Source: Mesorhabditis belari (lineage: Eukaryota; Nematoda; Chromadorea; Rhabditida; Rhabditidae). Taken from it: a stretch of DNA of 64,000 nucleotides. Made by a program: the position numbers and the translations under genes. Below the pieces are notes generated by a model. It made no database searches. It was given only the letters and a program-made list of their open reading frames with translations, and was not told the DNA's origin. The DNA is taken from contig CAUEEP010000760.1 in NCBI GenBank assembly GCA_958450365.1, positions 569,462-633,461 on the forward strand, read 5' to 3'. Position 1 is the stretch's first letter. Each line of letters opens with the position of its first letter. Below are positions 32,481 through 44,400 of the stretch, in pieces.

Positions 32481-35400
32481 TCAATCCCAGTGAGACAAAA
32501 ACACAATAAATGCAACGAAATTCATCGCTTGAAATATGAGTTGAAAAAAGATGTGACGATGATTTAACGTCTCTTTCAAATATCGCATCATTTTTCGGCT
32601 AAAATTAATTAGAAATTTTTGATTTCCTGAAAGTTTACCTTGTTGTCAATAGATTCTTTTCTTCTTGCAACTTTTTCAGCGCAGACTCGGTCGGTTTCTT
32701 TGGATTGGGCAAAGCATACACAACGATGGCCACACACGAAGCGGAAATGATTCCAACACAAATCAGCACATAGATTCCTTACGGATTTATCAGTTTTGAA
32801 ATCAAGTACTGAACAAACCTAGCAATGGGAAAACTCGCGTTTTGGGAATTGAGTTCGACAAAAGATCCAGCAATACTGTCATAGAGATGAGACTCGTCAG
32901 ACCGATGCTCAGCTATAAAATGATTGATTTAGTATAACTTGAATTATAGATTTTACAGTGTAAACCGGAGGAATATGTGCTTTGAACTTTGAATCAAATT
33001 ATAATTACTCAAACTTATAATCGCTCAGCCAACAAGTTCCGTTACTGGTTCAATTATATTCCAGTTAGTTGACGGTTTAGTTACAATGCTTTGTGGCTAG
33101 TTCTGTGGCTAGTTCTGTGGCTAGTTCTGTGGCTAGTTCTGTGGCTAGTTCTGTGGCTAGTTTTGTGGCTAGTTTTGTGGCTAGTTCTATGGCTAGTTCT
33201 GTGGCTAGTTCTGTAGCCTCTTTGAAATCATGTTATCGTCTGCAAACGGGTTGCTTACCCGCTTCAAGTTCTTTTAGAAATGTAAGACGATGTAATATGT
33301 AAGATGTAAAAATATGCAATTATAAGACGCAAAGTTTGTGTGTGTGTCCGTTCACTTCATAACTCGAGTCCCAGTGGGTATTTCAGTCTGATTTTTGGGG
33401 CAATACATAATCGACTACGGGGGTTTCGTTTTTGAGAAAAGTTGGATTTGGCGGGGAGATCAAAGAGATTTGGCGGTGAGGTCAAAGAGATTTGGCGACA
33501 AGATCAAAAAAGGTGGGATCAGTTACCCAACTCGACTCACTAGTCAGACATCAGATAAACATATCCTTCAGTAATGTGTACCTTAGTAAGTTGCTCCTTG
33601 TGTGTGGCCGTTCACTTCATAACTCGAGTTCCAGTGGGAATTTTGGTCTAATTTTTTGGGACAATATGTAATCGACTACGGGGGTTTGGCCTGTCAAATT
33701 CGATTTGAAAAATCTCAATCCGTTTTTGAGAAAAGTCGGACAAATTGGATTCGGCGGTGAGATCAAAGGGGTTTGGCGGTGAGATCAAAGGGAGTTGACG
33801 GCAAGATCAAAAGAAGGTGGAATCAGTTACCCAACTCGATTCACTGGTCAGACATCTACTTCAAACATATCCTTCAGTAATGAGTACCTTGGTAAGTTGC
33901 TCCTTGTTGTAATTTGGTGACCAAAAGGTTCCAACTGTTGAGATTGTCGTCAAAATGAAGCACGGAAAAGCGATCACGTAGACATAGTAGTGAGGGACTC
34001 GTTTTAAGCCTATCACGTAATTAAACTAAAAATTCAACCATCCAACTAAAAACACGGAAATTGAACTCACAATATTCCCGGGTCCATAGATGAAACTATT
34101 CGTGGTGATGCCTGTGACTTCCCACTCGCCATTGCCCTAAATTGGGAATAGGCTAAAGTCAGCTCGAAACTTACAGCCGTAGTCAAAGATAGCACTTTAT
34201 CCACGCTGCCATTTGTCGTCACTTGACGTCTAAAATTTTGAGATAAAACAAGAGAAAATTTACAAACACTCCATAGGAGAAAGAGAGTATCGGAATTCGG
34301 CAACTCTGCTTGTCAAAGGGGAAGATTCTTACCTAAAATAAAGATACCGTAAATACTAGAACGTTACTCTCATAATGACGGGCGTACAGTCGCGTAGTCT
34401 AACTTTGAACGTCCCATTCTCCGCGCTTCTTTATGCTACAGTGTGCGCTTGGGTATCAAATAATAGCCCTTGAAATCTAATATTTTTGGTACTAAAGTTG
34501 GGAAAATCTAGGAGCTGAGAAAATGATTTTCTAAAAAGAAGTTAGACTACGCGATTGTACGTGGAGGTGGCGTTCTATTAAAGTATTTACGGTCTGTACG
34601 GTTTGTACGGTCTGTACGGTTTGTACGGTTTGTACGGTCTGTACGGTTTGTACGGTTTGTACGGTTTGTACGGTCTGTACGGTTTGTACGGTTTGTACGG
34701 TTTGTACGGTTTGTAAAGTATTGTAAAGTAGTGCTCACATTGATGGCACAAGAAATCTCGGCATAGTAAACGGTAGGCATCAACACAGTACCGTCATGCG
34801 AGATTTCGACTTCCCTTGACGTTGATGGGTGCACTGCGTCAAGTGATTTCCTAATTAGAGCAATCGTTTTGTGGAAGTGCTAGCTTATTTATAGTTCAAA
34901 CTGCTAGCTTACTTATAGAATAGATTTGATTGATTGATTGATTTGGTTCCTTGGTCCGGATTAGAAGTGCGTTTTTTTCAAACAAACACTTGAAAAAGTT
35001 ACCAAACTTTGAGCAAAAATTAATGCAAAAAAATTGGCGGGAAAAGCGAGCGCCGCCTTATATACGATTTCTTTTAAAGATATTCAGCCGTTTAACTAAT
35101 TTGGTGAAAAATTCCCTTCAAAGGTAAAGATATTCAATTTACGCGACGTGTAAAGAGGATTTCTCGTAGCTACTCGATGAAAAATGTCGTTTAATCAAGT
35201 AAAAATTGCACTCATGCAGATTTTACTCGAGTAATTTTTGAGACACAAACACACTCGAATTCGGACTGAATTCTGATTTATTCTGGAACTTTTTTGGAAA
35301 CTTGTTTGATGACGTTTATTGGAACTGTTTAGATGCCTTCTAGCTAAGCGAGCGCCGCCTTATATACGATTTCTTTTAGAGATATTCAGCCGTTTAACTA

Positions 35401-37880
35401 TTTTGACGAATATTGGAACTGTTTAGATGCCTTCTTCTAAGCGAGGGCCGCCTTATATACGATTTCTATTAGATGCCAAGAAAAAATCTATTAGATAGAT
35501 GCCAAATCTATTAGATGCCTAAATGCCAAAAGTTCCACTTAGGTCTAAGCCATTCCCTAGTAAATCAAATTTGAGAAAAATCTACACAGTTAATGGCAAC
35601 TATTTTGTGAAGACTAGTGTAGTTAAAAACGTGGAATTGATCAGTTTGAGTTTATCTTTTCAATGAGCATTCAATAGTTTGAAAGAAAACTCACACATTG
35701 GCCACTTGATTATCGGGCACCCAAACAGAGTCCACGTTAACGAACAATTTGTTCACTCCACCATATTCTTCCGGGTCCCAAGCTAATCTTGCGTCTTTCC
35801 AAGTCTGAAGAATTAGTGCACAAGATTCTTGATTAGAGTGTGTCCTCGTAAATAATTAATATCAATGTCGTGTCGTGACTCGAACTCGCGCGTAGTTGAA
35901 GCGATCAAATCAGGCTACAAACCACTGTATTCGATATTCGCTTTGCTTTAGTCCTATCGAAAGCTCTTGAGATTCTCTATCTTTTGCGCTATAAATCATA
36001 TCAATCCGGCAAATTTAAAGCAAGTTAGAAGCGTTTGTAGTGTGACAGTTCGTCATTTTTATAGTTTATAGTGTCCATGACTACTGAAAATGATGAATGA
36101 AAAGTTTAAATTTGCATTTAAAGGAATTTTTTTATAAAGAAATTTGTTTATAAACAAATTTACATAACTAAGATAGCTTCGAAGCGGATGCTTTAGAAAG
36201 CGCATAAATCACGAGGAACACACTCTTTTCTTGATTACTAAATGATTACTAAATGCAGCCAAAGAATCTCATTCATTACTTCTTTCAACTCAAAATCGAT
36301 CCCAAGCATTTGACTCTCCGCATCTAATAGAAACATTTTAAAGAAAAACATTGAATAGTAAACTTCAAAGGGAGCTGTATCGTTAGCTGAAACGCTAGAC
36401 AGTGCAAAAATATCAATGTACAGTTACGTGCTTGGTGAAAAATCGGAGAGAGTAAATGGTTGTATCTTCGATTGGTAAAGATCTCATCATAGATCAGTTG
36501 CGTTTGGTTGATAAAGTTTGAGTAGGCTTCTAAACGTTTATCAAAGCATTACCCATATACAGTCATGGACAAAAGTCTCCTGGGTGGCAACTTTCAAACG
36601 CGAATTTAGGAACCTTTCCGTTGGGCTATAAAAAAGTTGTCACAAGTATTTTTGAGCATTTTTACTCTACTTTTAGCCATGAACAAGCATTGAACTCGAA
36701 AGTTTATTTTAAACAACAAAAATAAGCGTAAAGCAAAAAACGACAAAAAGGTCACAAAAACAATGGACAAAAGTCTTGGCTTAGTGCCCTAATGGTTGCC
36801 AGGCACCGAAAACTCAGGTTGCAGTTTGCGAAAAAGTAAGTAAGTAAGTAAGGGCCGATTGGGCAAATGTGCTTTTCACTGATGAGTCAAAAGTCAATCT
36901 TTTTCAACCGGATGGGAACCATTTGGTTCGGTGACCTGTGGGACAACGATTCAGCTCTAAATACTTGTGGTGTATTTGGTGGTGAAGCGGTCATGGTATG
37001 GGGTAAGAGACTCTCTCTTGTTATGTATATTAATCTTGTTTTTTAGGAGCTATGGCAAGAAGTTCACCGGGCCCATTGGTCCTTCTCAACTCGACTCTTG
37101 ATGCCCAGCGCTACAAGACGATCCTGGAGAACAAATTTCTTCCTTTTGGGAAGAAAAATGGGACAAGGATGGCTCCTCTACCAGGACAATGCTCCTTGCC
37201 ATAAGAGTCAGTTGCTTGTGGGCCGCACTGTTCGACTTGCCAATGGAGGAAGAGCTCGACTACCCGGATGGTTCCGCGCGAATCGTGTTCAAATCGTTTC
37301 AGCTTCTCCATACAGCCCCGATTTGAATGTTAGTGAACACCTATGGGCGTTTATCAAGACGAAACTCAATGGAAGACGGTTTAGCTCTAAGGCGGACCTT
37401 TGGTACTTCGTACGGCGAGTTTGAGCGACAATTGCGCTACAAATTTTACGCGATCTAGTTTGCAGTATGCCCCGGAGGCTCCAAGCGATCATTGCAGCTA
37501 AAGGCGGACCTACAAAATATTGAATTTTTTGCCTCTATGTCTGCCAAGACTTTTGTCCATTGTTTTTGTGACCTTTTTGTCGTTTTTTGCTTTACGCTTA
37601 TTTTTGTTGTTTAAAATAAACTTTCGAGTTCAATGCTTGTTCATGGCTAAAAGTAGAGTAAAAATGCTCAAAAATACTTGTGACAACTTTTTTTATAGCC
37701 CAACGGAAAGGTTCCTAAATTCGCGTTTGAAAGTTGCCACCCAGGAGCCGCGAAGATTTTTGTCCATGACTCTATCAAACTTCTAATGCTAAAAACAATC
37801 CCACCTGTTTCCCCAAATTTTGTCAAATCCACTTGAGCCCATCCTGTTGACAAGAAGAATTTCAGCAGCAAGAAAAACAT
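32481..37880 (-). CDS. LGIC-B: Cys-loop ligand-gated ion channel, 12 exons, intact
   Basis: Predicted pentameric channel subunit of 393 aa. Exons 37880-37805 (signal, MFFLLLKFFLSTGWAQ), 36529-36428, 36386-36280, 35804-35695 (TWKDARLAW; VWVPDN about residues 124-129), 34850-34739, 34332-34268 (FPFDKQSC; loop Cys about 166 and 180), 34229-34175, 34136-34071 (GNGEW), 34025-33888 (TM1), 32912-32819 (TM2, SIGLTSLISMTVLL), 32777-32639 (TM3), 32598-32481 (TM4, ends FIVFLSHWD). The coding length of 1182 nt is a multiple of three, with no stops. Unlike its paralogues, the third and fourth strand exons are fused (FFFKMFLLDAESQ is continuous), so one intron is absent. Loop B is SFSYG (Tyr, no Trp) and there is no vicinal Cys pair in loop C, so it is not a classical alpha-type subunit. 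Intron 1 hosts a Tc1-like element. Confidence 0.9.
33093..33218. repeat. 12-bp repeat (GTGGCTAGTTCT), ~11 copies
   Basis: In the TM1-TM2 intron of LGIC-B. Confidence 0.95.
33330..33905. repeat. Tandem duplication (~285 bp) containing the 3' edge of an LGIC-B exon
   Basis: Two copies of GTCCGTTCACTTCATAACTC ... CATATCCTTCAGTAATG(T/A)GTACCTT. The right copy ends with the true end of the TM1 exon and its donor (33888). The left copy carries a duplicate of the same exon edge at about 33582-33600. Confidence 0.85.
34344..34592. repeat. MITE with TACCGTAAATACT ends in LGIC-B intron
   Basis: Left ACCGTAAATACTAGAACG, right CGTTCTATTAAAGTATTTACGGT; inner TAGTCTAAC/GTTAGACTA blocks are also inverted. 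Abuts the 9-bp array that starts with the same ACGGT. Confidence 0.75.
34585..34718. repeat. 9-bp repeat (CGGTTTGTA / CGGTCTGTA), ~14 copies
   Basis: Regular array in the intron between the first-Cys exon and the FPFD exon of LGIC-B. Confidence 0.95.
35040..35520. repeat. Repeated GCGAGCGCCGCCTTATATAC blocks
   Basis: The block appears at about 35047, 35348 and 35440, with attached TTCAGCCGTTTAACTA or TGGAACTGTTTAGATGCC words. A small local duplication cluster in an LGIC-B intron. Confidence 0.75.
36560..37772 (+). mobile_element. Tc1-like element with ~225-bp TIRs, defective transposase
   Basis: CAGTCATGGACAAAAGTCTC (left) and GAGTCATGGACAAAAATCTT (right, inverted) with TA flanks; arms are inverted for ~225 bp, down to AATGGACAAAAGTCTTGGC. 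The transposase keeps ADWANVLFTDESK-like, QDNAPCHKSQLLVGRT and SPYSPDLNVSEHLWAFIKTK, but frames change several times and the start is missing. I count 49 residues between QD and the final Glu, more than the usual 34, so there is an insertion or a misread join. Inserted in intron 1 of LGIC-B. Confidence 0.85.
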
Positions 37881-38215
37881 TGAACATTCAAAAATGTTTA
37901 TTAAACGCCATTTCCGGAATGTTTAAGTTAATCAGTGTGAAATTTGAGATATTTTTTTTGCTCTTTCACTTTTTTGCTTCCTATTTGTCTATGCATGTAC
38001 TCAAAATTTCAGAAGTGGCGGTGACGGTGAAAAACTTGACCTTTCATTGAACTCAAAAGTGATTAAATGAGTGAAAAGTGTTGTTTAATGTTAAAATCAA
38101 TGTTGTTTATTGTTTTTGAAATGAAAAAAAGAACAGTTTTAGGGAATACGCTGAAAGGATACGTTTTCTTTAGAAAAGAAAGTCTGTAAGCTTTGAAACG
38201 TTTAGCGCTTTTCTG
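37881..38215. other. Gap between LGIC-C 3' end and LGIC-B start
   Basis: AT-rich; presumably holds the LGIC-B promoter. No distinct motif recognised. Confidence 0.4.
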
Positions 38216-38325
38216 ATAGCTTTGCCAGCTCAGCTTTGCCAGCTCAGCTTTGCCAGCTCAGCTTTGCCAGCTCAGCTTTGCCAGCTCAGCTTTGCCAGCT
38301 CAGCTTTGCCAGCACAGCTTTGCCC
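38216..38325. repeat. 14-bp repeat (CAGCTTTGCCAGCT), ~8 copies
   Basis: Starts ~85 bp downstream of the LGIC-C stop codon on the minus strand, close to its AATAAA (38371-38366). Confidence 0.95.
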
Positions 38326-38407
38326 AATGCATTTTAAAGAATTTCCCAATTGGTTTAAACCATTGTTTATTCAAAATCATATCTTTTTGTTATTATCATT
38401 ATCATTA

Positions 38408-41400
38408 TCAATCCCAAAACGAAAGAAACACAATAAAGCCAGCCAGATTGACTCCTTGAAAGCAAAGTTGGAAGAAAATATGTCGACGGGTGCAGTCACT
38501 GGTGAAGAAGTGGCGGATCTTCTCGCTGAAGCTTTTATTGTTCATTTTATTCAAAGCTGCATACCCTTTTGTCAATCGCTTTTCTTCTTCTTCAGCTCTT
38601 TTCATCTCGGCTTCTGTTTTCTTTCTTGGATTTTGCAATGAGAAAACGACGATGATGACACAAGCGGCTGAGATGATTCCAACGCAAACGACTACACAAA
38701 TGCCTGAAAATGTTATGCGTATATTAAGCTACATAGTTCTGTTTGTGTACTAAGTTTTTACATTAGAGTTGGCTCATCAAGTACTTATTCTACCCACTTA
38801 TTAGTATCAATGCTTACAATTAGAGCATCTTTGAAATATGACAAAGAAGACGATCAATGCTGATATTAGGTTGTTTCATATAATTTTTTCCAAACATCTT
38901 TCAAAAATGATCCCAGAGACCCCTGAGTTCAAACTTTTGGGCTTCATTTTTCAGCAATGTTTAATTCCTTTGTAATTCCTTGTAACAAAACAATTGTAAC
39001 AAAAGAAATTCCTTTGTAAAGAGATCGCGAGGTGTTCTTTGTGCGATGGCGAGCGATCACGCAATCGCTCGCCATTTGGGGCAGAGCCCTTTGGTTAGTC
39101 TGAGCTTTCCCCCCTGTCTCACAAGTTATATACAGAATTTAATTCGTTTAACAAACCTAATAACGGAAAAACCTCTGTTTTTGGTATTGACGTAGATAAG
39201 AGATCCAAAAGTACGGTCATTGAAACAAGACTTGTTAAACCGATACTCAGCTAAAAATACTCAGCTTTAGACGATTTTTTTGATTCAATTTTCTTTCTAC
39301 CTTTGTCAACTGTTCCTTTTTGATGTTCGATGACCAAAACATTCCGATAATTGAGAGAAGTGTTAGAATGAAACATGGAAGAGCGATGACGTAGACATAG
39401 AAGTTGGGGACTCGTTTAACATGGATGATAAAATAGAACTGAAGATTTTATTGGGTTGGTGAATTGAAAACTGTGGGACTTTGAACTAAAATTTATTCAA
39501 CATAAAACCATCAATTCATTCCAAATAATTTCCATTATTATTGACGACTTCTGCCCATTTTACAGGCAATTTGCGGATTCCTCTTTCGTAGTAGGATTTT
39601 GGTTTGTGGGTGAGACTCAAAAATGGAGGACTGGACTTTGAGAATGAAGGACTGGACTCCCAGTTTGAGCACTTTCTTCAAAAGAAACCCATTTTGGTGT
39701 CAATGGAAAAGTTGTAGAGAATCAAGAATCAAGCTTATATCCAGATTTTCAGAATGATTCAAAAACTGGTTTTCAAGAAATTTACGAATTTTCACAAAAT
39801 TGCAACAAAGCCTGAGCTCTTTTTTGAATGGATGACCCCGAATGGGTCGCAACCAAACCAATCGGACACAACCAAACCAATTCCCAGCCATTCCTTTGTT
39901 GCAGTTATGTTTCATGTTTTCCCTTTTCGTATCGCGTTTAGAGCACTGCTAGAGCCCTGTTTTTTTCAAATAATAATAATAAGAGCTGCAAAAAACCCAT
40001 ATAAGACTTTTTGTTTATACGTGGTAACCAGAAATAACTAGAAATATTTATCTATTTTATTGCTAATTAATTGTTATTGGGTTGGTGAATAGAAAACTGC
40101 GGGCTATTGTCAGATGTGACAGTTTGAGCACTTTCTTCAAAAGAAACCCATTTTGGTGTCAATGGAAAAGTTGTAGAGAATCAAAAATCAAGCTTATATC
40201 CAAATTTTCAGAACGATTCAAAAAGTGGTTTTCAACTGCAGGGATATCTGCAGTCCTCCATTTTTGAGTCTGGAACTGGAGTCTCAAACTGGACTCCCAG
40301 TTTGAGCACTTTCTTTGAAAGAAACCCATTTTGGTGTCAATAGAAAAGTTGTAGAGAATCAAAAATTAGGCTTATAGCCAAATTTTCAAAAAGATACACT
40401 TAGTAGTTTCGCTTAAAATGCAAGTTTTGTGAAAATTCGTAAATTTGGCATTTCTTGAAAAGCCGTTTTTGAATCGTTCTGAAAATTTGGATATAAGCTT
40501 AATTTTTGATTCTCTACAACTTTTCCATTGACACCAAAATGGGTTTCTTTTGAAGAAAGTGCTCAAACTGTCACGTATGACAATAGCCCGCAGTTTTCAA
40601 TTCACCAATCCAATATAATTCTGCAATTGGATAACGGCTCCAGGAGAACTAACAAATCTTGCAGAAAATTGTTGGAAAAGTGACACAAAGGGGTTTTCAA
40701 TTCACCAATCCAATAATTCAAGGTTATAGGTTTAAAAATTGAGAATTATAACTCCGATTGTCTCACCAATTGCATGGTTACAAACGAGATTGGTTTTGTC
40801 GTCACATGTGTCACATTCCATTCACCGTTACCCTGAAATAATGGAAAATTTGTCATGGTTAAATCAAGATCTAGGGCTTTAAAAACACAAAAAGAAGTAC
40901 AAAAAACATTTAATCAATTGCATTGTCTGTATAAATCCTGCAGTTTAAACATTTCAAATCTATTCTCCAGTACATCGTTTTAGTACTCCAGACGTTCCAG
41001 TACTCCAGACGTCTCCAGTACTTCTTTCTCATCTCCAGTACAAAGTTTAAGGTACCCATTTGTCACAAAACTGGACGAAAATAGATCTTCAATAGCTCCA
41101 GATTCAAAAATCATTTTTTTTTCAAGTATTTCAAAACCTACTGCATATAGAGATAAAGCTTCCGGGCTCACTGATCCATTTGTGATCACGTCCGCTCTAA
41201 AACTCCACTTTGAGTCTCTTTTAGACTCTTTGAGGGCACAAACTCACGGCAGATAAGCGAATGACATAACCGGCAACTCGCAAGCTTGTTTGTCAAACGG
41301 GAATACATCCACCTAGAACAAAAGCATCAGCAAAAATAGCTAAATTTTCCACTCACCGAAATTACGCAAGAGATTTCCACATAATAGACAGTGGGCATTG

Positions 41401-44400
41401 TTATCGTTCCATCACTTTCGATTTTTGCGGCCCGAATCGCATCCGCGTGTGCAAGGTTTAACGATTTGCTGAAAGAGCGAATTGGAAAAATATTGGAACG
41501 AATTTTTAAGACATATTCAATCTAATGAAAACCCACCGCTAGATGTTATCAGTTCCGGAATACAATTTGACATCTACTAGGCTGTCCAGAAAGTCTTTTG
41601 TGTTTCTTTTCGTATTTTCAATGAAAATTAAAAAATTCACCAATTAACCTATGATTTGCCCTATTTAATTAACTAATAAAAGGGCTTTAAATAAAATAAA
41701 AGTGCTCTAAAAATGTTTATTCTTTAATTTCCCATCTTTTTAAGCCAATATAGTCAATTTGGATCCATCCTTAAGTGATTTTAACCAGCCTTAAATGATT
41801 TAATCCAGCCTTAAATGATTCTAACTTTCAAAGTTCAAAAGAAAAATGATGCGATCTTGCAAATATCTCTTTTTTCAAAACTAAGACAATAAAATAAGAC
41901 AATAAAAATATTTCCTTTTTCTAAAAAACTGACGTGTTGCCGATCATGTTATCGGGAATCCAAATCTCGCCCACATTCACATACATTCCTTCAATTCCGT
42001 CATATTCATCTGGATCCCAAGCAAGCCTTGCGTCCCTCCACGTATTAAATACAAGGATTACAAACTTGTACAAGTTTCACAAAGCTATGTCATAGCCGAT
42101 TATGAATGAAATTTTTTGGCAAATCTTTCTAGTAGAGCAACCCTTGAATGTATGAGGACAATATGGGAGTGGGACAAATGCGACCTTTTTTTTTGCGCAC
42201 CCGGACATTTCCGCACCTTTTTTTCCGCACTTAGCCCATTAGCGCACCTTTTTTCGCGTTTTAAAAAAGCTCTAAAAGCTAATATTAACCAATTTCTATT
42301 CCAAAAGTTGTTTTTCTAGGTAATTTTAGGGCGTAGAATCCAAATTTTGACATAACAGAGCGTGTGGAACCAATTTGAAAGACAAAACGGCTAGATCAAA
42401 TTACAGAAAATTGTCGATTTTCCTCTTTGTATAACTCCGTCCGTTTGTTTCCACACGCTCTGATATGTCAAAATTTCGATTCTACGCCCTAAAATTACCT
42501 AGAAAAACAACTTTTGGAATAGAAATTGGTTAATATTAGCTTTTAGAGCTTTTTTAAAACGCGAAAAAACCTGCGCTAATGCGCTCAGTGCGGAAAAAAA
42601 GGTGCGCAAATGTCCGGGTGCGCAAAAAAAAGGTCGCACTTGTCCCACTCCCGGACAATATTATATCAAATTTGTAGCGAATTAAATTCTGCGTCGATTG
42701 GTACCAAATTTGTGAGTTTAGGTTAAAAATTGTCAGCGCTACAACGTTTCATTCAAAATCGGTGGGATCCCCGTAGCCGATTATGAATGAGTGGGTCTAG
42801 GAGCTTCCAACCATCAAGTATTTAGTATCATTCAACGCAGAATCATTCATAATTATGTTAAATTTTTAAAATTAGAAAGATTTGATAAAAAGAAAAAAAT
42901 TAGAGCAAAAAAAACTGTTTGTTCAAGAGAAAACTTTGAAGCCCCATACTTTTTTTTCTTTTTATCCGATCTTTCTAATTTAAAAAATTTAACCTAATTA
43001 TCAATGATTCTGCGTTGAATGATACCAAATACTTGATAGTTGAACGCGTCCTGACCCACTCATTCATACGAAATACAGTCATATTGGCCCCCGACGATTG
43101 TAAATCTTCTTTACTCTGTACCTTTTGGACGTGTTGGACCCTTTTGGACTCTATAGTTGGACGCTCCTAGACCCACTCATTCATAATCGACTACGACAGC
43201 TCAAAAAGTTGACTCACTTGCACCAGCTCAATACAAAGGCTTAGTTGTTGACTTTCAGCATCCTAAAACTCTTTTTGTTGCTGCAAGATTGACAAATATT
43301 ACTAAGAAAAACATCTTCATGTAAAAGAGAGTAAAGTGAATGACCAAAGGATTCGAAGTAGCTAAAAAGGAATTTGATCAAATTGTGAAAAGATCATTTA
43401 CCATTTTTTCGTCCACCATTCAGGAATACCGGTGATAAAGCCTTGTTGTAGTTTCTCGTTGTAAAAAGTTCTTTATACAATTCGGTCATGTTGTTCATGA
43501 AAGTCGAGTAGTTAACTGAAAATTAGTTGCTTTCATTTTAAAGAATTTAGTTTAGAGTTAAAAGTCTAGGTTTAAAGAGCTAGCTTATTTTTTCGTTTGA
43601 TCCTGTGCCAAACATTCGACACCAAATTCAAATTTAGGATCTAAACAATCCTTTTGTATTGCCAATTTTCGTGTAGAGCATTTAGCCCGTTTAGTTAATA
43701 TCTGAATATTGAAAACGGCCTCATGTACATGACCATGTACTTGACCCAGGCCATGTACTTGACCCAGGCCATGTACTTGACCCAGGCCATGTACTTGACC
43801 CAGGCCATGTACTTGACCCAGGCCATGTACTTGACCCAGGCCATGTACTTGACCCAGGCCATGTACTTGACCCAGGCCATGTACTTGACCCAGGCCATGT
43901 ACTTGACCCAGGCCATGTACTTGACCCAGGCCAGTACTTGACCCAGGCCAGTACTTGACCCAGGCCATGTACTTGACCCAGGCCATGTACTTGACCCAGG
44001 CCAGTATTGACCCAGGCCATGTACTTGACCCAGGCCATGTACTTGACCCAGGCCATGTACTTGACCCAGGCCAGTACTTGACCCAGGCCATGTACTTGAC
44101 CCAGGCCATGTACTGACCCAGGCCATGTACTTGACCCAGGCCATGCTGACCCAGGCCAGTACTTGACCCAGGCCATGTCTTGACCCAGGCCAGACTTGAC
44201 CCAGGCCATGTCTTGACCCAGGCCAGACTGACCCAGGCCATGTACTTGACCCAGGCCATGTACTTGACCCAGGCCATTACTTGACCCAGGCCATGTACTT
44301 GACCCAGGCCATGTACTTGACCCAGGCCATGTACTTGACCCAGGCCATGTACTTGACCCAGGCCATGTACTTGACCCAGGCCATGTACTTGACCCAGGCC

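Noticed and set aside
35875..35940. Minus-strand GAGTTCGAGTCACG as a further tRNA-like copy
   Set aside because: Only the B box is convincing; no A box at the right distance.
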